The notes: generated by a model from the sequence alone, not told the origin. 64,000 nt of DNA from QHWT01 sp963755695 (GCA_963755695.1 CAVWLB010000010.1:2232001-2296000); one strand, 5' to 3'. Shown: positions 1-11,720, counted from the first letter of the stretch. Program-made: numbers and translations.

Positions 1-699
1 CACGCTGCATCGCGGCGAGATCCTCGGCATCGCCGGGCTGCTCGGTCGGGCCGCACGCGGCTGCTGCGGACGCTCTTCGGCCTCGAGCCGGTGCGCAAGC
101 GGGCGCGTGCGCGTCGGCGTGTACTCGGGCGCGGCCGCGACCCGCACGAGCGCTGGCGGCAGGGCATGGGGCTGCTGAGCGAGGATCGCAAGGGCGAAGG
201 GCTCGCGCTCGGCGCTCGACATCGCCGACAACCTGACGCTGACGCGGCTCTCGCCGTTCGGCCCGGCGGGCTTCGTGTCGCCCGTCGCGTCAGCGACGCG
301 GCCGCGCGCCGCTGGATCGAGCGAGCTCGAGATCAAGTGCGCCGGCCCGGCGCAGACGGTCGGGCGAGCTGTCCGGCGGCAACCAGCAGAAGGTCGCGAT
401 CGCGCGGCTGCTGCACCACGACGTCGACGTGCTCGTGCTCGACGAGCCGACGCGCGGCATCGACGTCGGCAGCAAGGCGCAGATCTACCGGCTGATCGAC
501 GCGCTCGTCGCCGACGTCGCCGGACGCAGGCCGCGAAGCCGTGCTGATGGTCAGCAGCTATCTGCCGGAGCTGCTCGGCCTGTGCGATCGCATCGCGGTC
601 ATGCGCCGCGGCCGGCTCGGCGCCGCCGCGTGCCGGCTGGACGCATGACCGAGCACGAGCTGATGATGGCGGCCACCGGCGGCGCGCCCGGCCGCATGA
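1..699 (+). CDS. Sugar ABC transporter ATP-binding protein, C-terminal part (RbsA/XylG-like)
   Basis: This is the cytoplasmic ATPase of a ribose/xylose-type sugar importer; only its second ABC domain lies in the window. Stitching the frames gives a degenerate Walker A region near the start (GIAGLLG, RLLRTLFGLEPV), the linker SEDRKGEGLAL, the signature LSGGNQQKVAIARLL at about 367-414, and the Walker B region VLVLDEPTRGIDVGSKAQIYRL at about 430-492. MVSSYLPELLGLCDRI follows, as in RbsA, XylG and MglA. At least five frame breaks occur, and none introduces a stop in the stitched protein. The likely end is a TGA at 697-699 overlapping the permease ATG (ATGA), which needs one more indel. Gene order with the permease is that of a sugar importer operon. 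No periplasmic binding protein is visible here. The family call is firm; the substrate is inferred from neighbours (L-fucose or a related deoxysugar). Confidence 0.85.
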
Positions 700-1650
700 C
701 GGCGCGCTCGCTGCTCGACGCGCCGGCACGCTCGCTCGGCCTGGTGCTCGTCGCGCTGCATCTTCGGCGCGCTCGTCGGCCCGCAGTTCTTCGCGCCCGC
801 CAACCTCGAGCTGATGGCGCGGCAGACGGCGATCGTCTGCATCGCCGCCTCGGCATGACGATGGTGATCGTCGCCGGCGGCATCGATCTGTCGGTCGGCT
901 CGATCATCGCGCTGAGCACGGTGGTCATCGCGCTGCTGCTGCGCGACGGACGTCAGCCCGCTGCTCGCGGCGCTCGGCGCGGTCGCGGCCGGCGCGCTCT
1001 GCGGCCTGGTCAACGGCGTGCTGATCACCCAGCTGCGGGTCGTGCCGTTCATCGTCACGCTCGGGACGATGCTGGTCGATCCGCGGCGCGGCGAAGGGAC
1101 TGGCGGAGGAGCGGCGGATCGAAGCGCCGGCGACCTGGCTGAACGATCTGCTGCGGGTGCCGCGCGGCGGCGCGCTGCTGCCGTCCGGGATCTGGGCGGT
1201 GATCGCGCTCGCGCTGATCGTCGCCGGGCGTGCTGCGCTACACGCGCTTCGGCCGGCACGTGTTCGCGATCGGCTCGAACGAGCGCACGGCGCGGCTGTG
1301 CGGCGTCGCGATCACGCGGACGAAGATCGTCGTCTACACGCTGTCGGCGGCGTTCGCCGGCGTTCGCCGGGCTGCTGCAGTTCTCGAAGCTGTCGGTCGG
1401 CGATCCGACGGTGGCGGTCGGCCTCGAGCTCGACGTGATCGCCGCGGTGATCATCGGCGGCGGCAGCCTGCTCGGCGGACGCGGCACGGTCGCCGGCACG
1501 ATCATCGGCGCCGCGATCATGACGGTCATTCAGATCGGCTGCTCGCAGAAGGGGCTGGCGAACTGGGTCCAGCAGATCGTCACCGGCGGCATCATCGTCG
1601 CGGCGGTCGCGCTGGATCGCTGCGATTCGGCTGACCGGCCAGCGACGTGA
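696..1650 (+). CDS. Sugar ABC transporter permease (RbsC-like)
   Basis: Inner-membrane channel subunit pairing with the ATPase just upstream. The stitched translation shows the RbsC-type core: GMTMVIVAGGIDLSVGSIIALS at about 853-915, the segment RVVPFIVTLGTMLV at 1036-1077, RYTRFGRHVFAIGSNE with the conserved ARLCGV stretch at about 1231-1310, and the last membrane part IIGGGSLLGGRGTVAGTIIGA at about 1450-1510. Length, about 315 residues, fits the family. Indels occur at roughly 770, 852, 950, 1078, 1230 and 1360. Most are single extra bases; one at about 852 is a missing base. The C-terminus is uncertain because the last 30 bases are out of frame with the family consensus. It probably imports the sugar whose acid form is dehydrated by the next gene. 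Confidence 0.85.
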
Positions 1651-1677
1651 CGAGCACCGACGTAAGCATCGAATGAC

Positions 1678-3002
1678 ATGAAGATTCGCGATCTCGAGAT
1701 CCTCGACCTGCGCTTTCCGACGTCGCGCACCAACGCCGGCACCGACGCGATGCACCCGGATCCGGACTACTCCGCCGCCTACGTCATCCTCGAAGACCGA
1801 CGGCGGACCTCGAGGGACACGGCTTCACGTTCACGATCGGCCGCGGCAACGAGGTCTGCGCCGCGGCGATCCGCGCGTTCCGTCATCTCGTCGTCGGCCG
1901 AACGCTCGAGGAGATCACCGCCGGACCCGGCGGCGTTCTGGCGCGCGCTCGCGTCGGAGATCGCAGCTGCGCTGGCTCGGCCCCGAGAAGGGCGTCATCC
2001 ACCTCGCGCTGGCGGCGATCGTCAACGCCGTGTGGGATCTGCACGCAAGCGCGAGCGGAAGCCGGTGTGGAAGCTGCTCGCCGACATGACGCCGCAGCAG
2101 ATCGTCGCGTGCATCGACTTCCGCTACATCACCGATGCGCTGACGCCGGACGAGGCGGTCGAGATGCTCGAGCGGCAGGCAAGCACGCAAGGCGCGAGCG
2201 CGAAGCGCGAGCTGCTGCGCGACGGCTACCCGGCCTACACGACGTCGGCCGGCTGGATGGGATACTCCGACGACAACGATTCGGCAGCTGTGCCGCGAGG
2301 CGCTCGCCGACGGCTGGACGCACTTCAAGGTGAAGGTCGGCGCCGCGCCCGACGACGACGCGCGCGCGCGTCGGGCTCGTGCGCGAGGAGATCGGCCCGA
2401 TCAGCAAGCTGATGATCGACGCCAACCAGCGATGGGACGTCGAACGAAGCGATCGAGCGCGTGCGCGCGCTCGCGCGGCTTCGATCTGTGGTGGATCGAG
2501 GAGCCGACGAGCCCGGACGACGTGCTCGGGCACGCGGCGATCGCGAAGGCGGTGCGGCCGATCGGCGTCGCCACCGGCGAGCACTGCGCGAACCGCGTCA
2601 TCTTCAAGCAGCTGCTGCAGGCCGGGCGCGATCGACTTCTGCCAGATCGACAGCTGCCGGCTCGGCGGCGTGAACGAGAACCTCGCGGTCATCCTGATGG
2701 CGGCGAAGTTCGGCGTGCCGGTCTGCCCGCACGCCGGCGGCGTCGGCCTGTGCGAGTTCGTGCAGCACCTGTCGATGTTCGACTACATCGCGGTGTCCGG
2801 CACGATGGACGACCGCGTCATCGAGTTCGTCGATCACCTGCACGAGCACTTCGTCGATCCCGTGCGTCATTCGCCGCGGCCGCTACATGGCGCCGACGCA
2901 GCCCGGCTACAGCAGCACGATCAAGCCCGAGATCGCGCGCCGGCTACTCGCTATCCCGAGGGCGCTGTCTGGCGCGACTGTCGCAGACGCCGGCTGCGAT
3001 GA
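1678..3002 (+). CDS. L-fuconate dehydratase, enolase superfamily (frame-disrupted)
   Basis: Dehydrates L-fuconate to 2-keto-3-deoxy-L-fuconate (EC 4.2.1.68) in the oxidative L-fucose pathway. The stitched protein starts MKIRDLEILDLRFPTSR and reads into an N-terminal capping domain (GFTFTIGRGNEV). The barrel carries FKVKVG, LMIDANQRWDV (metal-binding Asp), WIEEPTSPDDVLGHAAI (Glu ligand), ATGEHCANRVIFKQLLQ (Glu) and IDFCQIDSCRLGGVNENLAV. It ends with the FucD-specific block VCPHAGGVGLCEFVQHLSMF and DRVIEFVDHLHEHFVDPV. This block separates fuconate dehydratases from other mandelate-racemase-like enzymes, so the call is specific. About ten indels, mostly +1, break the frame. Start is the first ATG of the frame, 28 bases after the permease; the stop TGA lies 6 bases before the next GTG. 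Confidence 0.9.
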
Positions 3003-3008
3003 GATCAC

Positions 3009-4469
3009 GTGACCGGCACTGACGTATCCGCGGATCGCCTCGCTCAAGACCGCCGGCGGCGTTTCGCGCGCACCTGCGCGCGCTGCGGCATGCCGCTCGA
3101 CCTTCGACGACGCGGTCGAGCCGGGCCCGGCCTCGCCGCTGGCGCAGCCGATTCGAGATCGACGGCGTGCGCGTCGGCAACCGCTTCTGCATCCTGCCGA
3201 TGGAAGGCTGGGACGGCACCACGCGACGGCGAGCCCGAGCGACCTGACGCGCCGGCGCTGGCGGCACTTCGGGATCAGCGGCGCGAAGTTGATCTGGGGC
3301 GGCGAAGCGGTCGCGGTCCGGCACGACGGCCGCGCGAATCCGAATCAGCTGCTGCTGACGCCGCGACCCAGCGCGGCGATCGCGGCGCTGCGCGACGAGC
3401 TGGTCGCCGCGCATCGCGAGCGCTTCGGCGCCGAACGCCGACGCGCGATCTGTACATCGGCCTGCAGCTGACGCACTCGGGACGCTACGCGCGCCCGAAC
3501 GTCTACGACCGGCCCGAGCCGCTCGCCGCGTACGCGCATCCGATGCTCGATCGCCGGTTTCCGGACGGCGTCCGCGTCGTCGACCGACGACGAGCTCGAT
3601 CGCCTGGTCGACGACTTCGTCGCGGCGGCGCGCGCTCGCGCGGGACGCCGGCTTCGCGTTCGTCGACGTCAAGCAGTGCCACGGCTATCTCGGCCACGAG
3701 CTGCTCGGCGCGCGCGACCGCAGCCGGGCCGCTACGGCGGCTCGCTCGAGAACCGCACGCGCTTCCTGCGGTCGGTGATCGAAGGCGATCCGCGCGCGGT
3801 GCCCAGGACTGGAGATCGCCGTGCGCCTGTCGGCGTTCGACACGGTGCCGTATCGCAAGACGATCCGGCGACGGCGTCGGCGAGAACCGGAGCCCGGCGC
3901 CGCGCCGATTATCGCTGCGGCGTTCGGCCTGCTCTGGACGACGACTGCGACGCGCGCGCTCGACGATGCGCGCGAAGTGCTCGCACTGCTGCGAGGAGCT
4001 CGGCGTGCGCTGGATCTGCGATCACCGCGGGCAGTCCGTACTACAACCCGCACGTGCAGCGGCCGGCGCTGTTTCCGCCGAGCGACGGCTACGAGCCGCC
4101 CGAGGATCCGCTGCTCGGCGTCGCGCGGCAGATCGAGGCGACGGCGCGGCTCAAGGCGGCGTTTCCGCGACTGGTGTTCGTCGGCTCGGCCTACAGCTAC
4201 CTGCAGGACTGGCTGCCGCACGTCGCGCAGCACACCGTGCGCAAGGGGCTGACCGACTTCGTCGGCCTCGGCCGCATGGTGCTGTCGTATCCGGAACTGC
4301 CGGCCGACGTGCTCGCGGGCCGCCGCTGCAGCGCAAGCAGATCTGCCGCACGTTCAGCGACTGCACGACCGGCCCGCGGCTCGGGCTGGTCTCCGGCTGC
4401 TATCCGCTCGACCAGTTCTACAAGTCACACCCGCATGCGGTGCGGCTCAAAGAACTGAAAAAAGCGTGA
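3009..4469 (+). CDS. NADH:flavin oxidoreductase, old yellow enzyme TIM barrel (frame-disrupted)
   Basis: FMN-dependent oxidoreductase of the OYE / 2,4-dienoyl-CoA reductase family. Seen in stitched frames: an N-terminal FMN loop VGNRFCILPMEGWDG, ISGAKLIWGGEAVAV, GLQLTHSGRYARPN, the substrate-site segment AGFAFVDVKQCHGYLGHELL, YGGSLENRTRFL (classic OYE), VFVGSAYSYLQDWLPHVA, and the phosphate loop DFVGLGRMVLSYPELP. The C-terminus keeps a cysteine-containing tail (ICRTFSDCTTGPRLGLVSGC), but a complete Fe-S domain like that of dienoyl-CoA reductase is not seen. GTG start 6 bases after fuconate dehydratase implies one operon. Its substrate is unknown; operon position suggests a step in deoxysugar-acid catabolism, which is inference. 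Frame breaks are frequent up to about 4020 and sparse afterwards. Confidence 0.8.
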   Translation: MTGTDVSADRLAQDRRRRFARTCARCGMPLDLRRRGRAGPGLAAGAADSRSTACASATASASCRWKAGTAPRDGEPERPDAPALAALRDQRREVDLGRRSGRGPARRPRESESAAADAATQRGDRGAARRAGRRASRALRRRTPTRDLYIGLQLTHSGRYARPNVYDRPEPLAAYAHPMLDRRFPDGVRVVDRRRARSPGRRLRRGGARSRGTPASRSSTSSSATAISATSCSARATAAGPLRRLAREPHALPAVGDRRRSARGAQDWRSPCACRRSTRCRIARRSGDGVGENRSPAPRRLSLRRSACSGRRLRRARSTMRAKCSHCCEELGVRWICDHRGQSVLQPARAAAGAVSAERRLRAARGSAARRRAADRGDGAAQGGVSATGVRRLGLQLPAGLAAARRAAHRAQGADRLRRPRPHGAVVSGTAGRRARGPPLQRKQICRTFSDCTTGPRLGLVSGCYPLDQFYKSHPHAVRLKELKKA

Positions 4470-4543
4470 AGCGGGCTCAGGGCTCATGGTGGCTCATGGC
4501 CTTGTGCCGAGCCGGACTCGACTCCTACTACCACTGCGACACA

Positions 4544-4561
4544 CCGTCGTCCAAACGACGG
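4544..4561. terminator. Hairpin between convergent genes
   Basis: A perfect 7-bp stem CCGTCGT / ACGACGG with a 4-base loop lies in the 118-base gap between the convergent oxidoreductase and ADOP genes. No T-tract follows on either strand, so it may be a stability hairpin or factor-assisted terminator rather than a classic intrinsic one. Confidence 0.35.
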
Positions 4562-4587
4562 CGGAAGCCACGCACACGTGAACCCCT

Positions 4588-7295
<2,708 letters not shown>

Positions 7296-7299
<4 letters not shown>

Positions 7300-7637
7300 A
7301 GGTCCTCCGGCATCGCTTCGAGCGCGAACCCGATCGCCTCCGAGAGCCGCCGCCAGTACGCCGTCTCTTCCTTGAGTCGCCGCCGGCCGGCCGCGGTGAG
7401 GCGGTAGTACTTCGCCTTCCGCTTGTTCTCCGATTCGCCCCACTCCGAGGTGATGAGCCCCTGATGCTCGAGGCGATACAGCGCGGGATAGAGCGAGCCC
7501 TGCTGAATCTGCAGACGGTTCTGCGAGATCTGCTGAATGCGGAGCAGGACGCCGTAGCCGTGCAGCGGCCCGAGCGAGACGGCCTTGAGGATGAGGAGGT
7601 CGAGGGTGCCCTGCAGCAGCTCAGTCGTGTCGCTCAC
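7296..7637 (-). CDS. PadR-family transcriptional regulator
   Basis: A 113-residue winged-helix repressor. Seen: the PadR opening LLQGTLDLLILKAVSLGPLHGYGV, then the wing region GSLYPALYRLEHQGLITSEWGES with basic KRKAKYYRLT, and a short C-terminal dimerisation helix. Start is GTG at 7635-7637, preceded by TAGGAGAG as ribosome-binding site. The stop overlaps the ADOP start. Two matching inverted repeats sit directly upstream, so it very probably represses its own operon. Family knowledge: PadR genes commonly precede ADOP genes in Acidobacteriota. The inducer cannot be read from the sequence. Confidence 0.9.
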
Positions 7638-7642
7638 GCGGC

Positions 7643-7696
7643 TCTCCTAGACATACCAGGAGAGGATGCACGACTTCTCCTAGGACGTCAAGGAGA
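7643..7696. promoter_or_regulatory. Tandem PadR operators
   Basis: Two copies of the inverted repeat TCTCCT-N9-AGGAGA lie at 7643-7663 and 7676-7696, with identical arm sequence and spacing. They start 33 bp apart (about three helical turns, same face) just upstream of the PadR GTG. The proximal copy overlaps the ribosome-binding site. Assignment to PadR is inferred from position. Confidence 0.6.
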
Positions 7697-7837
7697 GCGC
7701 ATGCACCTGCGGCCACGGTGCGGCTCATGCGCATTGCGTTGAGTCTGCTGGAGGAGTTGCCTCTGATCCGATGCGTTCAACGTCGTTGGCGCCGCACCGA
7801 ACAGCGCGTAGTCATGCGAACAAGGCGCGCAGTGAAC

Positions 7838-9550
7838 TTACTTGGTGCCCGCAATCACGTGATCGCATCCACGTGCGGTGAGCGCCATCATGGTCAAGGT
7901 CGGGTGTTTGTCGCCGGTTGACGGAAAGGCGTTGCCGCCGAACACGTACAGGTTCGGAATGTCGTGGGTCTGACAGTAAGCGTTCAGGACGCCGTCCTTT
8001 GGATTGACGCTCATCCTGGCGGTGCCGCATTCGTGAATCGATCCGTCGAGCGGACGGCGCCCGGTTTTCACCACCCTCTCCGCGCGGATTGGTGCTCCGT
8101 CCGGCGATCCCGGGCCGCCCGGAAAACCGGCAGGCGTGACCGGTCCCGGCATCAGCTCTCCCCCCGCCTTCCTGAACAGCTCCTCTGCTTTCTGCTGGAA
8201 GGCTTCAATCAATCGGTAATCGTTGTCGCCGTGTGTGAAGTGAATCTTCAGCACCGGAATACCCCAGGCATCCTTGACTTCGGGATCGAGCTCGACGAAG
8301 TTGTCCTTTCGCGCAAGCATCTCGGCGCCGGCGATCCATACGCGCGCCTGGGCGACGTAGAGGCTCTTGACCTCTTTCTTCCATTCCGATCCGTAGCCGG
8401 GAAGATTGGGGGCAAACTGCGGGAACTCGGTCTGGCCGCCGGTGGCGTTCATCACGTAGCTGCGAATGAAATCCCTGCGCTGAGTCTTCGCATCGATGTT
8501 GACGAAGGCTGGAATCGTAATACCCGCCAGTTTCCCGTCGTCCAGCCGGCTCGGGCCGCCTTTCAGCTTCGGCAGAATGCCGCTGACGCCACCGCCGCTG
8601 ACCTGGTCCATCATGTATTGGCCGAGGGTGCCGCTCGAGTTGGCGAGCCCTCCTTTCGCTGACAGCAGGAGCAAGCGAGTGTTCTCCAGCGTGGACGCCG
8701 CGAGCAGCACCCATGCCGCGTCGACATCGACGGACCGCTTCGATATGCGCTCGATGTAGGTCACTCCTTGCGCGCGGTTCTCCGGATTCATGCGAATCAC
8801 AGACACGACGCTGTCGGTTCGAATCTCGAGCTTGCCGGTGCGAAGCGCCGGCGGCAGCGTGACGGCAACCGGGTTGAACATCGCGCCCACGTCGCAACCG
8901 TTCACGCAGTTACCGCAGTAATGACACGCCGGCCGTCCATTGTGCGGCCGTGTCAGCTGCGCCAGACGTCGATGAGTGGACCGCCAACCGAGCGACTGGC
9001 ACGCGGCGGTGAAAATCGTCTCGGCGCAGTTGAGGGGCATCGGAGGCAGGAAGATTCCGTCAGGAAACTGCGGCCAGCCTTCCGCGGCAGCGCTCACACC
9101 GATGAACGACTCGATCCGGTCGTAGTACGGCTTCATGTCCGCATACGAGACCGCCCAGTCCATGCCGTATCCGTCGCGAGAGGCGGCCTTGAACTCGTAA
9201 TCCGCCATGCGATCCGTGGCCCGCGCCCAGTGCAGCGTCCGACCGCCGAGACACCGCGATCGTCCCCACGCGTACACCGTCTCTGGTGACATGGTGTAGG
9301 GGTTCTCGGTGTTGTCGATCATGATGCGGTAGTTCTTTTCGCTGCCTGCGTAGCGCCGTAGCAGTCCCGGTTTGCCTCGTCCGCGATAATCCAGCTCGTA
9401 GGGAAACCGGTGACGAAACTGCTCCGCAGGTTCAACCCGGGGGCCCGCCTCGAGCATCAGTACCCGCATGCCAGCCCGCGTAAGTTCCATTGCGGCCCAC
9501 CCGCCGCATGCGCCCGACCCGACGATGATCGCGTCGTACTTGTCCGGCAT
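7838..9550 (-). CDS. GMC-family sugar dehydrogenase, large FAD subunit
   Basis: A 570-residue flavoprotein of the glucose-methanol-choline oxidoreductase family, close to fructose/gluconate dehydrogenase large subunits. Seen: Rossmann FAD motif YDAIIVGSGACGGWAAMEL at residues 4-22, LEAGPRV, the GMC loop GRSRCLGGRTLHWARATDRM, a cysteine-rich stretch CHYCGNCVNGCDVG typical of this subgroup, and the C-terminal HECGTARM ... NLYVFGGNAFPSTGDKHPTLT with the catalytic His region. ATG start at 9548-9550. It has no signal of its own; the small subunit encoded just upstream carries a Tat signal, so co-export is likely. No cytochrome c subunit gene is seen nearby. Probably oxidises a sugar outside the cytoplasm. 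Frame intact. Confidence 0.85.
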   Translation of the reverse strand: MPDKYDAIIVGSGACGGWAAMELTRAGMRVLMLEAGPRVEPAEQFRHRFPYELDYRGRGKPGLLRRYAGSEKNYRIMIDNTENPYTMSPETVYAWGRSRCLGGRTLHWARATDRMADYEFKAASRDGYGMDWAVSYADMKPYYDRIESFIGVSAAAEGWPQFPDGIFLPPMPLNCAETIFTAACQSLGWRSTHRRLAQLTRPHNGRPACHYCGNCVNGCDVGAMFNPVAVTLPPALRTGKLEIRTDSVVSVIRMNPENRAQGVTYIERISKRSVDVDAAWVLLAASTLENTRLLLLSAKGGLANSSGTLGQYMMDQVSGGGVSGILPKLKGGPSRLDDGKLAGITIPAFVNIDAKTQRRDFIRSYVMNATGGQTEFPQFAPNLPGYGSEWKKEVKSLYVAQARVWIAGAEMLARKDNFVELDPEVKDAWGIPVLKIHFTHGDNDYRLIEAFQQKAEELFRKAGGELMPGPVTPAGFPGGPGSPDGAPIRAERVVKTGRRPLDGSIHECGTARMSVNPKDGVLNAYCQTHDIPNLYVFGGNAFPSTGDKHPTLTMMALTARGCDHVIAGTK

Positions 9551-9624
9551 GCTCGGCTTCCGGCTACCCAGCCTCAACGACGGCTGGAGCGATGGGTCCA
9601 AGCGCTGCGCGCGAGCGCCGCGGG

Positions 9625-10209
9625 TCAGACACTTCGATGCTCCGGATGATCGCAAGCGGGAAACGTCGGGTTGTAGGTGTTGCCCTTGTAGTCGAGCGCG
9701 TCGATGAGACCGGCGCGGGAGGTGTAAAACGCAAACGCGTTGTGCTGTTTGATCAGACGGTAGGCGGCATACGCGGGATGAGTTGCGCCGTGCACACGCT
9801 CGGGTCTTGCCATTGCCGCAACGATTGCTTCGCGATCCGATCCTGACGCGTCGTGAAAGCCGGCCGCCCTCAAGGCGCGCATCGCCTCGCGCCATTGCCG
9901 CACGTTCCCGGGCGCCGCCTCGGACGATGCACTGAGCACGAAGTCAATGAAGTCGGCGCAGTGAGCCTCGCGAGCCCCGGGCGTGTCGTCGGTTGGAATC
10001 AGAATCTGGGTAAGCGCCTGCAGAGCGGCAAAGTCGGCGGCATCGAAAAACGACGGCTTGTAATCGCGGAGGAGCGGAGGCTCCGGCGGCGGGGTGTTTT
10101 GCCCGTGCCCAGGGAGCATCGCGGCCTGCAGCCAGGCCCCGAAGAATTCCGTCGCTCCCCGGGAGGCCACCGCGCACGCGGTCAGCTGCAGCAGATCCCG
10201 CCTCGTCAC
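9625..10209 (-). CDS. Gluconate 2-dehydrogenase subunit 3-like, Tat-exported small subunit
   Basis: A 194-residue partner of the GMC dehydrogenase encoded 74 bases downstream. The N-terminus carries a twin-arginine signal (TRRDLLQLTACAVA). The body contains the subunit-3 features FDAADFAALQALTQILIPTDDTPGA and ADFIDFVLSA and a C-terminal YKGNTYNPTFPACDHP. GTG start at 10207-10209 sits 1 base after the epimerase stop, which indicates translational coupling. Family knowledge: subunit 3 guides export and maturation of the large subunit. No frame break. Confidence 0.85.
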   Translation of the reverse strand: MTRRDLLQLTACAVASRGATEFFGAWLQAAMLPGHGQNTPPPEPPLLRDYKPSFFDAADFAALQALTQILIPTDDTPGAREAHCADFIDFVLSASSEAAPGNVRQWREAMRALRAAGFHDASGSDREAIVAAMARPERVHGATHPAYAAYRLIKQHNAFAFYTSRAGLIDALDYKGNTYNPTFPACDHPEHRSV

Positions 10210-10210
10210 G

Positions 10211-11275
10211 TCAAAACCCCGAGGGCCGAATCCAGAACCGCTCTTCCCAACGACCGCCGGGCGGAATCGTCTGCAGGTCCGGATAGATCCCCCGCTCGGC
10301 GAGGTTGATCGCATTGGTGATCCCGGCCATCGGCTCGATGCAGACGTACTCCGGTTCCCGCGCGGGCGCGTAAACGACGACGGCGCGATAGTTCGGTCCG
10401 AGCGCGACCTCCAGCCGCTGGCTTCGCCCCTGCAGGGCCATCGTGGCGAGGCCTTTGCGGTCACGCGACAGATCTCCATACACGTCGTCCAGATCGAGGC
10501 CGCGCAGCGCAACCCGGCGAGGATCCCGAAAGCGGTCGACGAGCGGACGCGTTTCGCCGGTCGGCAGCTTGTCGGGTGACAACAGCCATTCCTTGCGCGC
10601 AACCAGCGAAAGCGTCCACTCGTCGCGCGGTGAATCGGTCAGCTGAAAGTACGGATGAAATCCGATCGAAATCGGCATGGATTCGGTGCTCAGGTTGGTC
10701 ACGCGTGTCGCGACCTCGACGGCGCCGTCGCGCACCCGGTAGGTCATGTCGATCGTGTGGGCGAACGGAAACTGCGCGATCCAGCGCGGCTCGCGATAGA
10801 AGTCGAGCCTGCTGGTTACCCACGACGAGGATGCGTCGGCCTTCGATTCAACGAGCTGCCACGGCGCAAACGTCACCAGACCGTGAATCGGGTGAGCGCC
10901 CTTGACGTTTCCAAGCTCCGCGTTGAAGACGTAATGACGGTCGCCGAACCGGAAGCCAGGCTCCTCGAGCCGGTTGGCCCACGGGGCGAGGAAGGGAATG
11001 CCGCTGAAGCGCGGCGTCTTCCGCAACTCGTCCAGCGAGGCGTACGGAAATCGCAGTACACGCGCTCCTTTCACCGTCATGTCGACCGCCATGTTGCCGA
11101 CCGAGGGCATCACGACCAGGTTGAGATCGTGTGACGCGTCGCGAAGGCGGACGAGGTCTCCTTCCTGCTGCGCGGTGTAGGGGGCTTCCAGACGCGCCGC
11201 GGTCCGATCGCCTGCCAGAAGCAGCGTCGCGGAAATGGCGACGACAGCGATCCGGCACACGTTGATGTGATGCAC
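10211..11275 (-). CDS. Secreted aldose 1-epimerase-like protein (GalM family)
   Basis: A 354-residue beta-sandwich mutarotase-like protein preceded by a hydrophobic signal segment (CRIAVVAISATLLLAG). Seen: GIPFLAPWANRLEEPGFRFG, HPIHGLVTFAPWQL (conserved His), IGFHPYFQLTDSPRDEW (catalytic-type His), LDDVYGDLSRDRKGLATM, and EYVCIEPMAGITNAINLAERG with the Glu of the family active site. Either of two GTG codons could start it: 11273-11275 (chosen) or one five codons in. First gene of the epimerase-subunit 3-GMC operon, so it may interconvert sugar anomers for the extracytoplasmic dehydrogenase. The exact substrate is unknown. Confidence 0.8.
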   Translation of the reverse strand: MHHINVCRIAVVAISATLLLAGDRTAARLEAPYTAQQEGDLVRLRDASHDLNLVVMPSVGNMAVDMTVKGARVLRFPYASLDELRKTPRFSGIPFLAPWANRLEEPGFRFGDRHYVFNAELGNVKGAHPIHGLVTFAPWQLVESKADASSSWVTSRLDFYREPRWIAQFPFAHTIDMTYRVRDGAVEVATRVTNLSTESMPISIGFHPYFQLTDSPRDEWTLSLVARKEWLLSPDKLPTGETRPLVDRFRDPRRVALRGLDLDDVYGDLSRDRKGLATMALQGRSQRLEVALGPNYRAVVVYAPAREPEYVCIEPMAGITNAINLAERGIYPDLQTIPPGGRWEERFWIRPSGF

Positions 11276-11302
11276 GCCGCGAGTATACTTTCTTTGCTTG
11301 AG

Positions 11303-11711
11303 GCGAACGGAGCGGCGCGAGCGGCGAAGAGCGAGCCGAGCGGCGTGAGCCTGGCGCGTGCCAGGGTCCCCGCCATTCAAGGGCGCGAACGGAGCGGCGC
11401 GAGCGGCGAAGAGCGAGCGGAGCGGCGTGAGCCTGGCGGGGTGCCGGGGTCCCCGCCATTCAAGGGCGCGAACGGAGCGGCGCGAGCAGCGAAGAGCGAG
11501 CGGAGCGGCGTGAGCCTGGCGGGGTGCCGGGGTCCCCGCCATTCAAGGGCGCGAACGGAGCGGCGCGAGCGGCGAAGAGCGAGCGGAGCGGCGTGAGCCT
11601 GGCGGGGTGCCGGGGTCCCCGCCATTCAAGGGCGCGAACGGAGCGGCGCGAGCAGCGAAGAGCGAGCGGAGCGGCGTGAGCCTGGCGGGGTGCCGGGTCC
11701 CCGCCATTCAA
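11303..11711. repeat. Five tandem copies of an 83-bp GC-rich unit
   Basis: Copies begin with GCGAACGGAGC at 11303, 11385, 11468, 11551 and 11634, giving periods of 82, 83, 83 and 83 bp. Each unit ends GGTCCCCGCCATTCAAGG. Copies 2-5 contain a self-complementary GGCGGGG...CCCCGCC hairpin (copy 5 has lost one G); copy 1 differs here. The array fills the region between the divergent epimerase and ThuA-like genes. In copy 5 the conserved ATTCAAGG runs directly into AGGAGG, so the last copy supplies part of the downstream ribosome-binding site. The 83-bp period is not a multiple of three, so coding is unlikely. Confidence 0.95.
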
Positions 11712-11720
11712 GGAGGATAT

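Noticed and set aside
429..1142. ATPase-permease fusion
   Set aside because: The apparent continuous frame across 647-760 is probably produced by an indel. An ATGA overlap at 696-699 gives the normal two-gene arrangement.
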